This document shows, piece by piece, positions 45,505-51,752 of a DNA stretch of 54,997 nucleotides (positions are counted from its first letter, which is position 1; every line of letters begins with the position of its first letter). This stretch comes from Planctomycetaceae bacterium (lineage in GTDB: Bacteria > Planctomycetota > Planctomycetia > Pirellulales > PALSA-1355). The notes beneath the pieces are model-generated. The model was not told the DNA's origin, did not search any database, and saw only the letters and a program-made list of their open reading frames with translations. Location: the NCBI GenBank assembly GCA_003153375.1, contig PLYM01000241.1, positions 1 through 54,997 of the forward strand, written 5' to 3'. The position numbers and the translations under genes are program-made.

Positions 45505-46065
45505 ATGAGCAACTGCATCTCTCGTCGCCTGAGATGGTTTCTGCTGTTTGGTGCGATAGTCTTGATGGCTGGGGTTCTACTGACATGCATTGCAGAATTG
45601 CGGAATTCAGAATGGATTGCTGAATTCGCTGGCAAGCCGGAATCGTATCTCGTAGAGGAAGGCAATTACGAACGTTGGTCGTCGCTGGTACAACCCAGCA
45701 TCGTGCTTTTGCGATGGGCCCTGGATGTGCTCATTCCGTTCGGTGCCGGCATGGTACTTTCGGCTATCGGCGCGCTCGTCTGGGTCTCAAGGGGTCGGTT
45801 CAGTTTACGGACGTTGATGATTGGCATGGCTTACTTGAGCCTTCTCATTGGCATACCCTTTGGCATTGTGCGGCCACGGTTGCAAAATCCGCAGATCGTG
45901 TATCGCCCAGCGATTGGCGACGTTTTTTTCGAGCAGCATTTGGAATCATCAAGGTCTGGCGCATCGTTGATAAACGGTGGGAAAGTTCCCATTGCTGCGG
46001 CCCCTCTGCTCGTTTTGCCATTCATCCTTTTCTGGCCCAAACGAAATCCCGGCGAGCCAGAATAA
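45505..46065 (+). CDS. Membrane protein with SLRTL segment (186 aa)
   Basis: A 186-residue inner-membrane protein: a first hydrophobic helix (FLLFGAIVLMAGVLLTC), a periplasmic loop, then two helices around RFSLRTLMIGMAYLSLLIG, and a final helix APLLVLPFILFW before WPKRNPGEPE. The SRGRFSLRTLMIG stretch matches the N-terminal module of the small proteins further right, but here it lies inside the protein. AGGAGG is at 45491-45496, with TACAAT (45453-45458) upstream. The next gene starts at the base after the TAA. Confidence 0.72.
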   Translation: MSNCISRRLRWFLLFGAIVLMAGVLLTCIAELRNSEWIAEFAGKPESYLVEEGNYERWSSLVQPSIVLLRWALDVLIPFGAGMVLSAIGALVWVSRGRFSLRTLMIGMAYLSLLIGIPFGIVRPRLQNPQIVYRPAIGDVFFEQHLESSRSGASLINGGKVPIAAAPLLVLPFILFWPKRNPGEPE

Positions 46066-46749
46066 ATGTGCGGCCGATTCACGCTCCGCCCCCACCCTCG
46101 CGAGTTTGCCGAAATTTTCGCCGTCGTCCGTGGGCTTGAACAGGAATGGCAACCCGCGTACAACATCGCCCCGACTCAGAACGTCGTGTGCGTGCGTGAC
46201 CGTGATGAGCGGGAGTTATTCAAGGCCCGATGGGGCCTGATCCCGAGTTGGGCCAAAAATGCCACGATCGGCTCCTCGTGCATTAACGCCCGCGTCGAGA
46301 CGGTCGACACCAAGCCCGCCTTTCGTTCAGCATTCAAGAAGCGACGATGCCTGGTTGTGGCCGACGGCTATTACGAGTGGCGACCTGCGGACAAACAGCC
46401 GTTCTACATAAGCTTGAAGTCCGGCGAGCCGATGGCCTTCGCCGGTTTGTGGGAATTCTGGAAGTCGCCGCTCGGTCCAGTGGAGAGTTGCACCATCTGC
46501 ACCACGGACGCGAACGACACGATGGGCCAACTGCATGATCGGATGCCGATCATCCTGCCAACGCATTCCATTGATCATTGGCTCGACCTTTCGGTCAGCG
46601 ATCCCGAGGAACTGAAGCCGATGCTGCATGCGTTGCAAGGCGTTGAGTTGCAAACGTGGCCAGTCGGGAAAGCCGTGGGCAACGTTCGCAACCAAGGTCC
46701 GAAGTTGATCGAACCGATCGACGCTGCTGAAGACTTGAGCTTCGGCTAG
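46066..46749 (+). CDS. SRAP-domain protein (HMCES/YedK family)
   Basis: A 227-residue SOS-response-associated peptidase-domain protein. After Met removal, Cys 2 in MCGRFTL forms a covalent thiazolidine link with abasic sites in single-stranded DNA. NIAPTQ, WGLIPSW, INARVET, the catalytic Glu in GYYEWR, and the His in LHDRMPIIL are all present, so it should be active. It protects abasic sites from cleavage. The ATG follows directly on the TAA of the membrane-protein gene, so the two are coupled. Confidence 0.95.
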   Translation: MCGRFTLRPHPREFAEIFAVVRGLEQEWQPAYNIAPTQNVVCVRDRDERELFKARWGLIPSWAKNATIGSSCINARVETVDTKPAFRSAFKKRRCLVVADGYYEWRPADKQPFYISLKSGEPMAFAGLWEFWKSPLGPVESCTICTTDANDTMGQLHDRMPIILPTHSIDHWLDLSVSDPEELKPMLHALQGVELQTWPVGKAVGNVRNQGPKLIEPIDAAEDLSFG

Positions 46750-46771
46750 CGAATCGGTACTCCAATGGGCA

Positions 46772-46777
46772 TATAAT
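46772..46777 (+). promoter_or_regulatory. -10 box 10 bp before an ATG
   Basis: TATAAT in ATATAATGGGCC. The matching element TATAATGGGCC at 49025-49035 lies 6 bp before its ATG. No ribosome-binding site is present in either. Confidence 0.5.
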
Positions 46778-46787
46778 GGGCCTACCC

Positions 46788-47066
46788 ATGAGCGAAGGCC
46801 CCGCCAAACGCCGCTGGTTCCAATTCACCATTGCCCGATGCCTCTTGGCTACGTTCTGGTTCTCGGTCACCTGCGCGGCTTGGCCCTTCGATGATGCGAG
46901 TTGGCTACTTCAGTGGGTGGCACTGCGTTGGGGATTGCTGATCGTGCCTCCGTTTATCGCCTTTGGTACGTTGTTTGGTCGCGCTAGAATTGCCGCGCTG
47001 ATCGGCATGGTGTGCTATTTTGGCTGGCTTGCTTTCGTGGCATATGAGTTCACGTATGGTTGGTGA
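46788..47066 (+). CDS. Small membrane protein with module-like N-terminus (92 aa)
   Basis: A 92-residue protein. AKRRWFQFTIARCLLATFWF is a diverged form of the KRRWFRFSLRTLFVVV module, followed by a second pair of hydrophobic stretches (LRWGLLIVPPFIAFGTLF and AALIGMVCYFGWLAF). It is probably an integral membrane protein with three helices. ATG 46788 is preferred because ATG 46776 lies inside the TATAAT -10 box. No ribosome-binding site is visible. The function is unknown. Confidence 0.65.
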   Translation: MSEGPAKRRWFQFTIARCLLATFWFSVTCAAWPFDDASWLLQWVALRWGLLIVPPFIAFGTLFGRARIAALIGMVCYFGWLAFVAYEFTYGW

Positions 47067-47077
47067 ATTTCGGGATT

Positions 47078-47158
47078 TCTGATTTCAGACTGATCCACTT
47101 CCGAACGCCCTGGGAATTTCGATGATCAGCCGCCCCCTTGTACAATGGCGTCCATGAG
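47078..47158 (+). repeat. 81-bp promoter block, copy A
   Basis: An ungapped match of 69/81 bp to 49257-49337. It holds the CACTNC-type junction motif (47083-47104), TACAAT (47141-47146) and the ATG (47154) of the next gene. The genes on either side of the two copies encode unrelated proteins. Confidence 0.7.
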
Positions 47159-47651
47159 CGACGAAATAAAAGAACCGCCCCAACCGCACCAGTTTTCCGT
47201 TGCCACACTATTGGCGTATGTAGCTGTTGCGGCAACCGTGATCTTTGGTGTTTTGGGGCGAGGCGAAGTCGTCGTAGGAATTCTATCCGGGGGCGTTGTC
47301 GCCGGGATTGTGACCCTGGTAGCTGTCAAGACAGCGATGTTTCGCAGCGTCGCTGAGTTATCGCGGGCGGCGTTTCTCGTCACGATTGGCAGTCTTGTGA
47401 TTGCGCCGCTGCTGTTCGCAATTGCGATGGCCATGGCCATGCCCATGGGCAACCAGTCTGGAAGCGTTCCAGATTATCTAGCAGCAATCGCATTACTGCT
47501 TGCAGGTATCTCCATTGTTGCAAACCTCGTTGCCTGGATAACCGGCGTCCGCGCGAGGCGCGCCGAGGGGCGAACCTGCGCTTGGATTTATGTCGATGCC
47601 ATTCTGTTTTTGATCACGGTGTGGTGGCTGGGCATGTTGTTGAGCATGTGA
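47154..47651 (+). CDS. Four-helix membrane protein (165 aa), leaderless
   Basis: A 165-residue protein with an N-terminal HQFSVATLLAYVAVAATVIFG module-like segment and about four hydrophobic helices (VVVGILSGGVVAGIVTLVAV; AFLVTIGSLVIAPLLFAIAM; AAIALLLAGISIVANLVAW; YVDAILFLITVWWLGMLL). ATG 47154 is used because ATG 47145 is part of the -10 box TACAAT (47141-47146); 7 bp separate the box from the ATG and no ribosome-binding site exists. A SLRTLFVVV-type gene follows after 42 bp. The function is unknown. Confidence 0.68.
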   Translation: MSDEIKEPPQPHQFSVATLLAYVAVAATVIFGVLGRGEVVVGILSGGVVAGIVTLVAVKTAMFRSVAELSRAAFLVTIGSLVIAPLLFAIAMAMAMPMGNQSGSVPDYLAAIALLLAGISIVANLVAWITGVRARRAEGRTCAWIYVDAILFLITVWWLGMLLSM

Positions 47652-47678
47652 GATTGTCCGTGACCGTCCCTAAACGCC

Positions 47679-47725
47679 GCGCCCCTTAACCGAGTGCCAT
47701 TCACCCCTAAACGCCGCTGGTTCCG
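47679..47725 (+). repeat. 47-bp start-region repeat, copy A
   Basis: Matches 49931-49977 at 46 of 47 positions. It covers the GTG start and first codons (VPFTPKRRWFR) of the module gene at 47694. The second copy leads into a truncated module. Confidence 0.7.
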
Positions 47726-48179
47726 CTTCTCGCTGCGGACGCTGTTCGTCGTGGTGACGGTGTTTGGGGTTTGGTTGGGGTGGAACTTGGACATTGTGCG
47801 GCAGCGAGCGCACATCCGAGACCGTATAAACGCGAGCTGCGCGGACGTGGTCCCCCCAAAGGGCTTCGGGAATTGCGGGATCGAGGAAAACGGTCCAATC
47901 CAGCCGCGTTCAGGCATCGTCTCGTATGCCATATATACGAGGGCGATAGTTCCACCCAATCTTGACATGCCGTCGAATCCGAACCCCCCGCTAGCCTTGA
48001 GGCTGCTTGGCGCCGAACCAACGGCATTGATTGATCTATCGGAGGACGATTTCAGCGAGGCAGAAGCCGAGCACATAAAGCGGCTTTTTCCTGAAGCGAA
48101 AGTCGTTTACTTGACGCGTGCCGCAATGCGCGCAGAAAGGCACGCGTTATTCCATCCGCCCCGAGAACCACGCGAGTAA
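47694..48179 (+). CDS. SLRTLFVVV-module protein (161 aa)
   Basis: A 161-residue protein. The N-terminal module KRRWFRFSLRTLFVVVTVFG forms a basic region and one transmembrane helix that ends VWLGW. The remainder, probably outside or inside the membrane, has no known domain but ends with LIDLSEDDFSEAEAEHIKRL followed by FPEA, which resembles the end of the protein at 49482. The start is GTG 47694; the preceding bases lack a ribosome-binding site and the codons VPF may not be translated. Its DNA module is nearly identical to that of 49482, indicating recent duplication. Confidence 0.7.
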   Translation: MPFTPKRRWFRFSLRTLFVVVTVFGVWLGWNLDIVRQRAHIRDRINASCADVVPPKGFGNCGIEENGPIQPRSGIVSYAIYTRAIVPPNLDMPSNPNPPLALRLLGAEPTALIDLSEDDFSEAEAEHIKRLFPEAKVVYLTRAAMRAERHALFHPPREPRE

Positions 48180-48205
48180 GAAACTCCCCTCCTCGCCCCC
48201 TCCGG

Positions 48206-48211
48206 TAGAAT
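48206..48211 (+). promoter_or_regulatory. -10 box 8 bp before an ATG
   Basis: TAGAAT in GGTAGAATCAGAGGCC, with 8 bp to the ATG at 48220. The similar GGTAGAATCAGGGC at 48385 precedes the next gene. Confidence 0.5.
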
Positions 48212-48219
48212 CAGAGGCC

Positions 48220-48357
48220 ATGAACGACATCGTCACCGAACTCATCTCGGAGGCTCGCCAAGTGCCCTTCTGGCGATGGGCGGTGCTGGCCGTGGTTTTG
48301 TCCGGACTAGCGATCGTGTTAGTCGGACTGTTCGGTTCCATTCGGCGCCGCGACTGA
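48220..48357 (+). CDS. Single-helix membrane micro-protein (45 aa)
   Basis: A 45-residue protein with an amphipathic charged N-terminus (MNDIVTELISEARQ), one hydrophobic helix FWRWAVLAVVLSGLAIVLVG and a basic end IRRRD. ATG 48220 is used although the frame is open further upstream, because TAGAAT lies 8 bp before it and the upstream translation is unlike a protein start. There is no ribosome-binding site. The type resembles small membrane toxins or regulators, but nothing identifies a function. Confidence 0.55.
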   Translation: MNDIVTELISEARQVPFWRWAVLAVVLSGLAIVLVGLFGSIRRRD

Positions 48358-48386
48358 TCCCTAGCCGTCTTTCCATGGCACGCTGG

Positions 48387-48392
48387 TAGAAT
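48387..48392 (+). promoter_or_regulatory. -10 box 6 bp before an ATG
   Basis: TAGAAT in GGTAGAATCAGGGC, with exactly 6 bp to the ATG at 48399. Confidence 0.55.
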
Positions 48393-48398
48393 CAGGGC

Positions 48399-48584
48399 AT
48401 GAGCGAGCTTAGCCCAATAGAACGCGAAGTCCTCCAACGCAAATTGGCGGCAGTGAAGGCCAGCATGAAGGAAATGCCCGGAGTCACTTCCCTGGACATT
48501 GAAGAATTGTCCGCGCGATACGATCGGCTTAATGCCAAGCGCGTAGCCATCGAAAAGCAGCTTGAGGAGAAGGGTGGCAGCTAG
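48399..48584 (+). CDS. Coiled-coil micro-protein (61 aa), leaderless
   Basis: A 61-residue, highly charged protein that should form a helical hairpin or coiled coil (EREVLQRKLAAVKASMKEM, then IEELSARYDRLNAKRVAIEK). No membrane segment. TAGAAT lies 6 bp before the ATG and there is no ribosome-binding site. The type resembles the coiled-coil proteins at 52331 and 52623 on the other strand. No function can be assigned. Confidence 0.6.
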   Translation: MSELSPIEREVLQRKLAAVKASMKEMPGVTSLDIEELSARYDRLNAKRVAIEKQLEEKGGS

Positions 48585-48628
48585 CCGTTTTTTCCCCGAT
48601 GCGAAGCCCCATCCGGCCAGCAACAACT

Positions 48629-48645
48629 TAATGACACACTACCCG
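48629..48645 (+). repeat. CACTACC junction motif
   Basis: TAATGACACACTACCCGA-type element between two small genes. Related copies occur at 47083, 49262, 51366, 51692 and 52095; this is one of the more diverged ones. Confidence 0.4.
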
Positions 48646-48684
48646 AAAACCGGATAGCGTCGAACCGCCCGCAGGCTGGCTTCA

Positions 48685-48720
48685 GGGTTGCTATCCCGAT
48701 CGGTTATGATGGGGGGATGG
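48685..48720 (+). repeat. 36-bp promoter block, copy A
   Basis: Matches 51717-51752 at 34 of 36 positions. It contains TATGAT (48705-48710) followed by 6 G and the ATG at 48717. The downstream proteins are unrelated. Confidence 0.7.
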
Positions 48721-48956
48721 GATTCCCGAAACGGCATATCATCATCGGCACACTTTGGTCGCTCGCAGCCTTGGCGACGTTCGCACTGGCCGCGTGGTGT
48801 AATTCGATGATCCCGCCCGTCACTAAGGCCAACCGATCGCCACCGCAGCCGTATTATGACTCGGCCATAATCGTGCTTGGAATCGCTTCCGCCGTTGCTG
48901 GCTTCGCTGAAGTGGCAGCGGCCGCTAAAGCATTTGCTGGCGGCCCAAATCATTGA
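48717..48956 (+). CDS. Two-helix membrane protein (79 aa), leaderless
   Basis: A 79-residue protein: a basic start MGFPKRH, a helix IIIGTLWSLAALATFALAAW, a short loop, and a second hydrophobic helix SAIIVLGIASAVAGFAEVAA. TATGAT ends 6 bp before the ATG; the six intervening bases are all G, which might also act as a weak ribosome-binding site if transcription starts upstream. The function is unknown. Confidence 0.6.
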   Translation: MGFPKRHIIIGTLWSLAALATFALAAWCNSMIPPVTKANRSPPQPYYDSAIIVLGIASAVAGFAEVAAAAKAFAGGPNH

Positions 48957-49024
48957 TCCACGGCATATTCAAACTGGCCTACCACACGTCAAAGCTGACG
49001 TGATGCAAGACAGCCCTCCCGCTC

Positions 49025-49030
49025 TATAAT
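49025..49030 (+). promoter_or_regulatory. -10 box 6 bp before an ATG
   Basis: A perfect TATAAT followed by GGGCCT and the ATG at 49037. Confidence 0.6.
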
Positions 49031-49036
49031 GGGCCT

Positions 49037-49261
49037 ATGAGCGAAGTCCCGAGACGCAGGCGCGCCGAAGTTCCGTGGTTAGTCCTGGGTGCATTAATCG
49101 GCATCGCTGCATTAATGGGATCGACACCGTGGCGCATCGGCGCGACCCAGAAGGCGGATACAGTTGGGTTGCTTTTACAGATTCTGGCCTATGCTGGTGG
49201 CGGATCGCTCGGTGGCCTGTTGGTAGGCGCGATTCTCAATCGCCTTTTTCCGAAAATCTGA
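49037..49261 (+). CDS. Two-helix membrane protein (74 aa), leaderless
   Basis: A 74-residue protein with basic start MSEVPRRRRAE, a first helix WLVLGALIGIAALMG, and a second LLQILAYAGGGSLGGLLVGA ending NRLFPKI. TATAAT lies 6 bp before the ATG. No ribosome-binding site. Its start context (TATAATGGGCC then ATGAGCGA) matches that of the gene at 46788 although the proteins differ after the first residues, again a shared promoter with a different protein. Confidence 0.62.
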   Translation: MSEVPRRRRAEVPWLVLGALIGIAALMGSTPWRIGATQKADTVGLLLQILAYAGGGSLGGLLVGAILNRLFPKI

Positions 49262-49337
49262 TTTCAAACTGACGCACTACTGAACGTCCTGAGAAATTCG
49301 GCGATCAGCCGCCCCCTGGTACAATGGCGCCCATGAG
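49257..49337 (+). repeat. 81-bp promoter block, copy B
   Basis: The counterpart of 47078-47158. It carries TTTCAAACTGACGCACTAC, TACAAT (49320-49325) and the ATG at 49333 in the same positions. Confidence 0.7.
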
Positions 49338-49485
49338 CCCGCCGATCCTCTATTTTGATTCTGGGAATGTGGCCATTCTCTGGAGCGGCTATCTGTTCTA
49401 CGTCCACTGGACCACGCTCGCAGCCGCAGCCATCTTGATGGCGATCGCAGTCGGCTTGGTGAATGTCTTAGCGCGCAAACCATGA
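49333..49485 (+). CDS. Small membrane protein (50 aa), leaderless
   Basis: A 50-residue protein of which about residues 12-47 are hydrophobic (VAILWSGYLFYVHWTTLAAA, then AILMAIAVGLVNVL), so one long or two short membrane helices. TACAAT lies 7 bp before the ATG. Its TGA overlaps the ATG of the SLRTLFVVV-module gene (ATGA at 49482-49485), so the two are translated together. The same order, membrane protein then module gene, occurs at 47154-48179. Confidence 0.6.
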   Translation: MSPPILYFDSGNVAILWSGYLFYVHWTTLAAAAILMAIAVGLVNVLARKP

Positions 49486-49832
49486 CAGCCCCTAAACGCC
49501 GCAGGTTTCGCTTCTCCCTGCGGACGTTGTTTGTGGTGGTGACGGTGTTTGGGGTTTGGTTGGGCTGGACTCTGCATCATATCCATCTTCGAAGACAAGC
49601 TATTTCCGAGATCGAGGCTCACGGCGGCGACGTTGTATATGGCGTCGACTTATCCGCAACATACCCGGAAGTACCGCCATCCGACTTTCCCAGCATTCCG
49701 TTTTGGAGGGTCTGGTTGGGCGATAAGGCAGTCGCCCAATTGGAGATGCCCGATGAGCACTACGCCGAGAAACACGACGTATTGGATGTGCTGTTCCCGG
49801 AACGTACGATCGGCACGGTGACGTGGCGCTGA
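49482..49832 (+). CDS. SLRTLFVVV-module protein (116 aa)
   Basis: A 116-residue protein. The N-terminal module is KRRRFRFSLRTLFVVVTVFG, ending VWLGW, that is a basic stretch plus one membrane helix. The remaining about 85 residues contain a Pro-rich segment and end QLEMPDEHYAEKHDVLDVLF, similar in layout to the end of the 47694 protein. Expression depends on the overlapping 50-residue gene. The domain outside the module has no known relative. Confidence 0.7.
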   Translation: MTAPKRRRFRFSLRTLFVVVTVFGVWLGWTLHHIHLRRQAISEIEAHGGDVVYGVDLSATYPEVPPSDFPSIPFWRVWLGDKAVAQLEMPDEHYAEKHDVLDVLFPERTIGTVTWR

Positions 49833-49930
49833 GCGGGCCGTTCGCCGCTAGGCCGATCCTGGGCCAGTCGGCCAGCAACACACCAGGCACCCAGTACCCA
49901 TTTTTGCTTTTATCGCTCAGTGGTTTCGGG

Positions 49931-50014
49931 GCGCCCCTTAACCGAGTGCCATTCGCCCCTAAACGCCGCTGGTTCCGATTCAGCCTACGGACATTGTTCG
50001 TGGTGGTGCGATAA
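49931..50014 (+). pseudogene. Truncated SLRTLFVVV module
   Basis: The first 47 bp match the start region of 47694. A frame from GTG 49946 reads VPFAPKRRWFRFSLRTLFVV and stops at TAA 50012-50014 just after the core. The TAA overlaps the ATG of the next gene by one base (TAATG). It is either a broken module or a leader peptide. Confidence 0.55.
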
Positions 50015-50526
50015 TGTGTGCCCAGTTTCCAAATATCGATATTGTTGCGGTTCTATTTGATGGGGCCAATCTGTTGATACTGATGTGCGCCGTTGCGAGT
50101 GCGTTCATAGGTGCTCGCGGCCACCGCCCCCATACCTTAAAACGGTTGCGTACCGCGATCCTTGTCGTCGCCTACGGCAGCGTATGGGTAGCTATCTGCT
50201 TTTACGTGTATTTGTTTGTTCCCGATCTCCGATCCGGACTCGCCCTGCTTGGTGCACTGGCATTTGTGGCGACGGGATGTGCAATACCGACACGTCTTTC
50301 GTTCCCCATCGTTGCGGCCGTGTTGACGGGCGCCACGATTCTGTTGATGCAGGGGGCGCAATTGAAGCTCTTTGTCGATGGCAGCGCCCAGTATCGGTAC
50401 GAAGGAGTACCGCCCGTGTGGGCGCTCCATTGCACAATGCTTGTCGCGCTGATAGCTAGTTACGCAAGAGAACGAGAATCGCGAGGAACCGATCGGATGT
50501 TTGCGCGCCGCCATACAATCGAATGA
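50014..50526 (+). CDS. Membrane protein (170 aa)
   Basis: A 170-residue integral membrane protein with about five hydrophobic helices (LLILMCAVASAFIG; TAILVVAYGSVWVAICFYVY; SGLALLGALAFVATGCAI; FPIVAAVLTGATILLM; ALHCTMLVALIASYA) and a basic C-terminus. It has no own ribosome-binding site; the ATG overlaps the stop of the truncated module. Its TGA overlaps the next module gene (ATGA at 50523-50526). The function is unknown. Confidence 0.65.
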   Translation: MCAQFPNIDIVAVLFDGANLLILMCAVASAFIGARGHRPHTLKRLRTAILVVAYGSVWVAICFYVYLFVPDLRSGLALLGALAFVATGCAIPTRLSFPIVAAVLTGATILLMQGAQLKLFVDGSAQYRYEGVPPVWALHCTMLVALIASYARERESRGTDRMFARRHTIE

Positions 50527-50900
50527 CCGCCAAGCCGAAACACTTCTGGCCGCGATTTACACTGCGCACGTTGTTCGTCGTGGTGGGCACACTGGCGATT
50601 CCACTTGCGTGGCTCGCGTCAGAGGCATCATATGCCCGGCAGCGATTGCGAGAGCGCGATCGCCTCTGCGAGTTAGGGGGCAGCATCAATCGAAATGGAG
50701 AATCCCTCCATATTTGGCCTAAGTGGCGATTGCGTCTGCACCTCCTTTATGATGATTCTGAAATAAGTAGCCTCCACGTACCCGAGGGGACTGATCAAGC
50801 CGAAATCGAGCGCTTGGGCGGCTATTTCCGGAGGCTGGAATTTGGATGGGAAGTGATAGCCAGGGCCGATTTGTTTGGCCACTGGATACGTGGTGAGTGA
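50523..50900 (+). CDS. SLRTLFVVV-module protein, diverged (125 aa)
   Basis: A 125-residue protein whose N-terminus KHFWPRFTLRTLFVVVGTLA is a diverged module with one membrane helix. The following domain (ERDRLCELGGSINRNGESLH, then WPKWRLRLHLLYDDSEISSL and HVPEGTDQAEIERLGGYFRR) has the look of the short repeats that follow this module in planctomycete proteins, with an I/L-rich strand and a helix. It is coupled to the upstream membrane protein. No function is known. Confidence 0.65.
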   Translation: MTAKPKHFWPRFTLRTLFVVVGTLAIPLAWLASEASYARQRLRERDRLCELGGSINRNGESLHIWPKWRLRLHLLYDDSEISSLHVPEGTDQAEIERLGGYFRRLEFGWEVIARADLFGHWIRGE

Positions 50901-51029
50901 CCAACTCACCCCACTAAACCGCCCCAGAAATCAACACACTAATCACACACGGCCTACGAACCCAAATCAACGGGTCCTTTCCCTGACTCGCACAGGCGCG
51001 TGCTTGGGCCCTCCACAGGGATGATCGGC

Positions 51030-51152
51030 TCACAGCAGCGACGACGGCCCGCTCAGGATGAGGCGGAGGGCAGAGCCCAACGGTCGCGAATCACCCGCAC
51101 TCCGCGCAGCGTTGACGTTGGGGTCCGGATTGTGCTGGTGGTCGCGGGTCAT
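51030..51152 (-). CDS. Truncated short ORF (40 aa), DPNVNAAR type
   Basis: A 40-residue ORF whose ATG (51152) overlaps the TGA of the zinc-ribbon gene (ATGA). The N-terminus MTRDHQHNPDPNVNAAR looks like the start of small conserved proteins, but the rest (SGDSRPL-like, Leu/Ser-rich) does not, so a frameshift or truncation is likely. The 50901-51029 stretch next to it shows nothing else. Confidence 0.35.
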   Translation of the reverse strand: MTRDHQHNPDPNVNAARSAGDSRPLGSALRLILSGPSSLL

Positions 51153-51328
51153 GGTTTGGAGAAAGTGAAAGTTAGGTTGCAGCGACGGCAGTAATGCTGT
51201 CGCCCCCGGGGCTTGAGCGGCAAGCAGCAGTAGGGGCACGGGCGCGGCGATTCCTTCCCGGCGGCTTTGTCCCCGCGACACGCCTGCTCCCAAACCACCT
51301 TGTTAAACTCTCGCTCCAATACGTCCAT
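51149..51328 (-). CDS. Zinc-ribbon micro-protein (59 aa), leaderless
   Basis: A 59-residue protein. An N-terminal helix (MDVLEREFNKVVWEQACRG) is followed by a four-Cys zinc ribbon: CPYC at 31-34 and CRRC at 47-50, the last part CNLTFTFSK. It may bind nucleic acid. The start at 51328 is supported by TACAAT (51340-51335) 6 bp upstream; a longer frame exists but would start inside the divergent promoter region. It shares that region with the gene at 51402. Confidence 0.65.
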   Translation of the reverse strand: MDVLEREFNKVVWEQACRGDKAAGKESPRPCPYCCLPLKPRGRQHYCRRCNLTFTFSKP

Positions 51329-51334
51329 GCCCTG

Positions 51335-51340
51335 ATTGTA
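51335..51340 (-). promoter_or_regulatory. -10 box 6 bp before an ATG (minus strand)
   Basis: TACAAT on the minus strand with TCAGGG and then the ATG at 51328. It is divergent from the TATACT at 51390, with 49 bp between the two. Confidence 0.55.
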
Positions 51341-51365
51341 CCGCGCCGCCCGGTGCCCGTCCTGC

Positions 51366-51384
51366 CTCAAAGTGAACCACCCGA
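51366..51384 (+). repeat. CACTACC junction motif
   Basis: CTCAAAGTGAACCACCCGA, between the divergent genes; related to 51692 and 52095. Confidence 0.45.
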
Positions 51385-51389
51385 GCGGC

Positions 51390-51395
51390 TATACT
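51390..51395 (+). promoter_or_regulatory. -10 box 6 bp before an ATG
   Basis: TATACT followed by GGGGCC and the ATG at 51402. Confidence 0.55.
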
Positions 51396-51401
51396 GGGGC
51401 C

Positions 51402-51698
51402 ATGCGTATCCTAGATACCTTGGCGTTCTACGTTTTCGCAGCCATCCTTTTGATTGTGGCCTTCCACCGAATCCTGATCTGGTCCGGCGCAGCGAACGAA
51501 AGCCGCCTCAAATTCCCATGGCTGATTATTGGGGCGCTCACGGGTTTCCTTGTCGGTGTCTTTTTCACGCCAGCACAAGCGATGGCCGGAGTGCCGATGC
51601 GCTACGCTGCGCGAGTCATCGGCGGGGCGATTGCCGGAGTCTTGATTGGCGCCATCATCGAGGCGCGAACCTGTCAGAAAGTCTCAAATCGAGAGTGA
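51402..51698 (+). CDS. Membrane protein (98 aa), leaderless
   Basis: A 98-residue protein with three hydrophobic helices (TLAFYVFAAILLIVAFHRIL; FPWLIIGALTGFLVGVFF; YAARVIGGAIAGVLIGAII). The Gly/Ala-rich helices suggest close packing or oligomerisation. ATG 51402 is set by TATACT 6 bp upstream; the longer open frame in front runs through the divergent promoter. No ribosome-binding site. The function is unknown. Confidence 0.62.
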   Translation: MRILDTLAFYVFAAILLIVAFHRILIWSGAANESRLKFPWLIIGALTGFLVGVFFTPAQAMAGVPMRYAARVIGGAIAGVLIGAIIEARTCQKVSNRE

Positions 51699-51709
51699 AC
51701 CACTACCGA
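51692..51709 (+). repeat. CACTACC junction motif
   Basis: AGAGTGAACCACTACCGA, overlapping the 3' end of the previous gene. Confidence 0.45.
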
Positions 51710-51716
51710 AGATCGT

Positions 51717-51752
51717 GGGTTGCAATCCCGATCGGTTATGATGGGGGAATGG
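51717..51752 (+). repeat. 36-bp promoter block, copy B
   Basis: Matches 48685-48720 at 34 of 36 positions. TATGAT is at 51737-51742 and the ATG at 51749 (6 bp gap). Confidence 0.7.
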
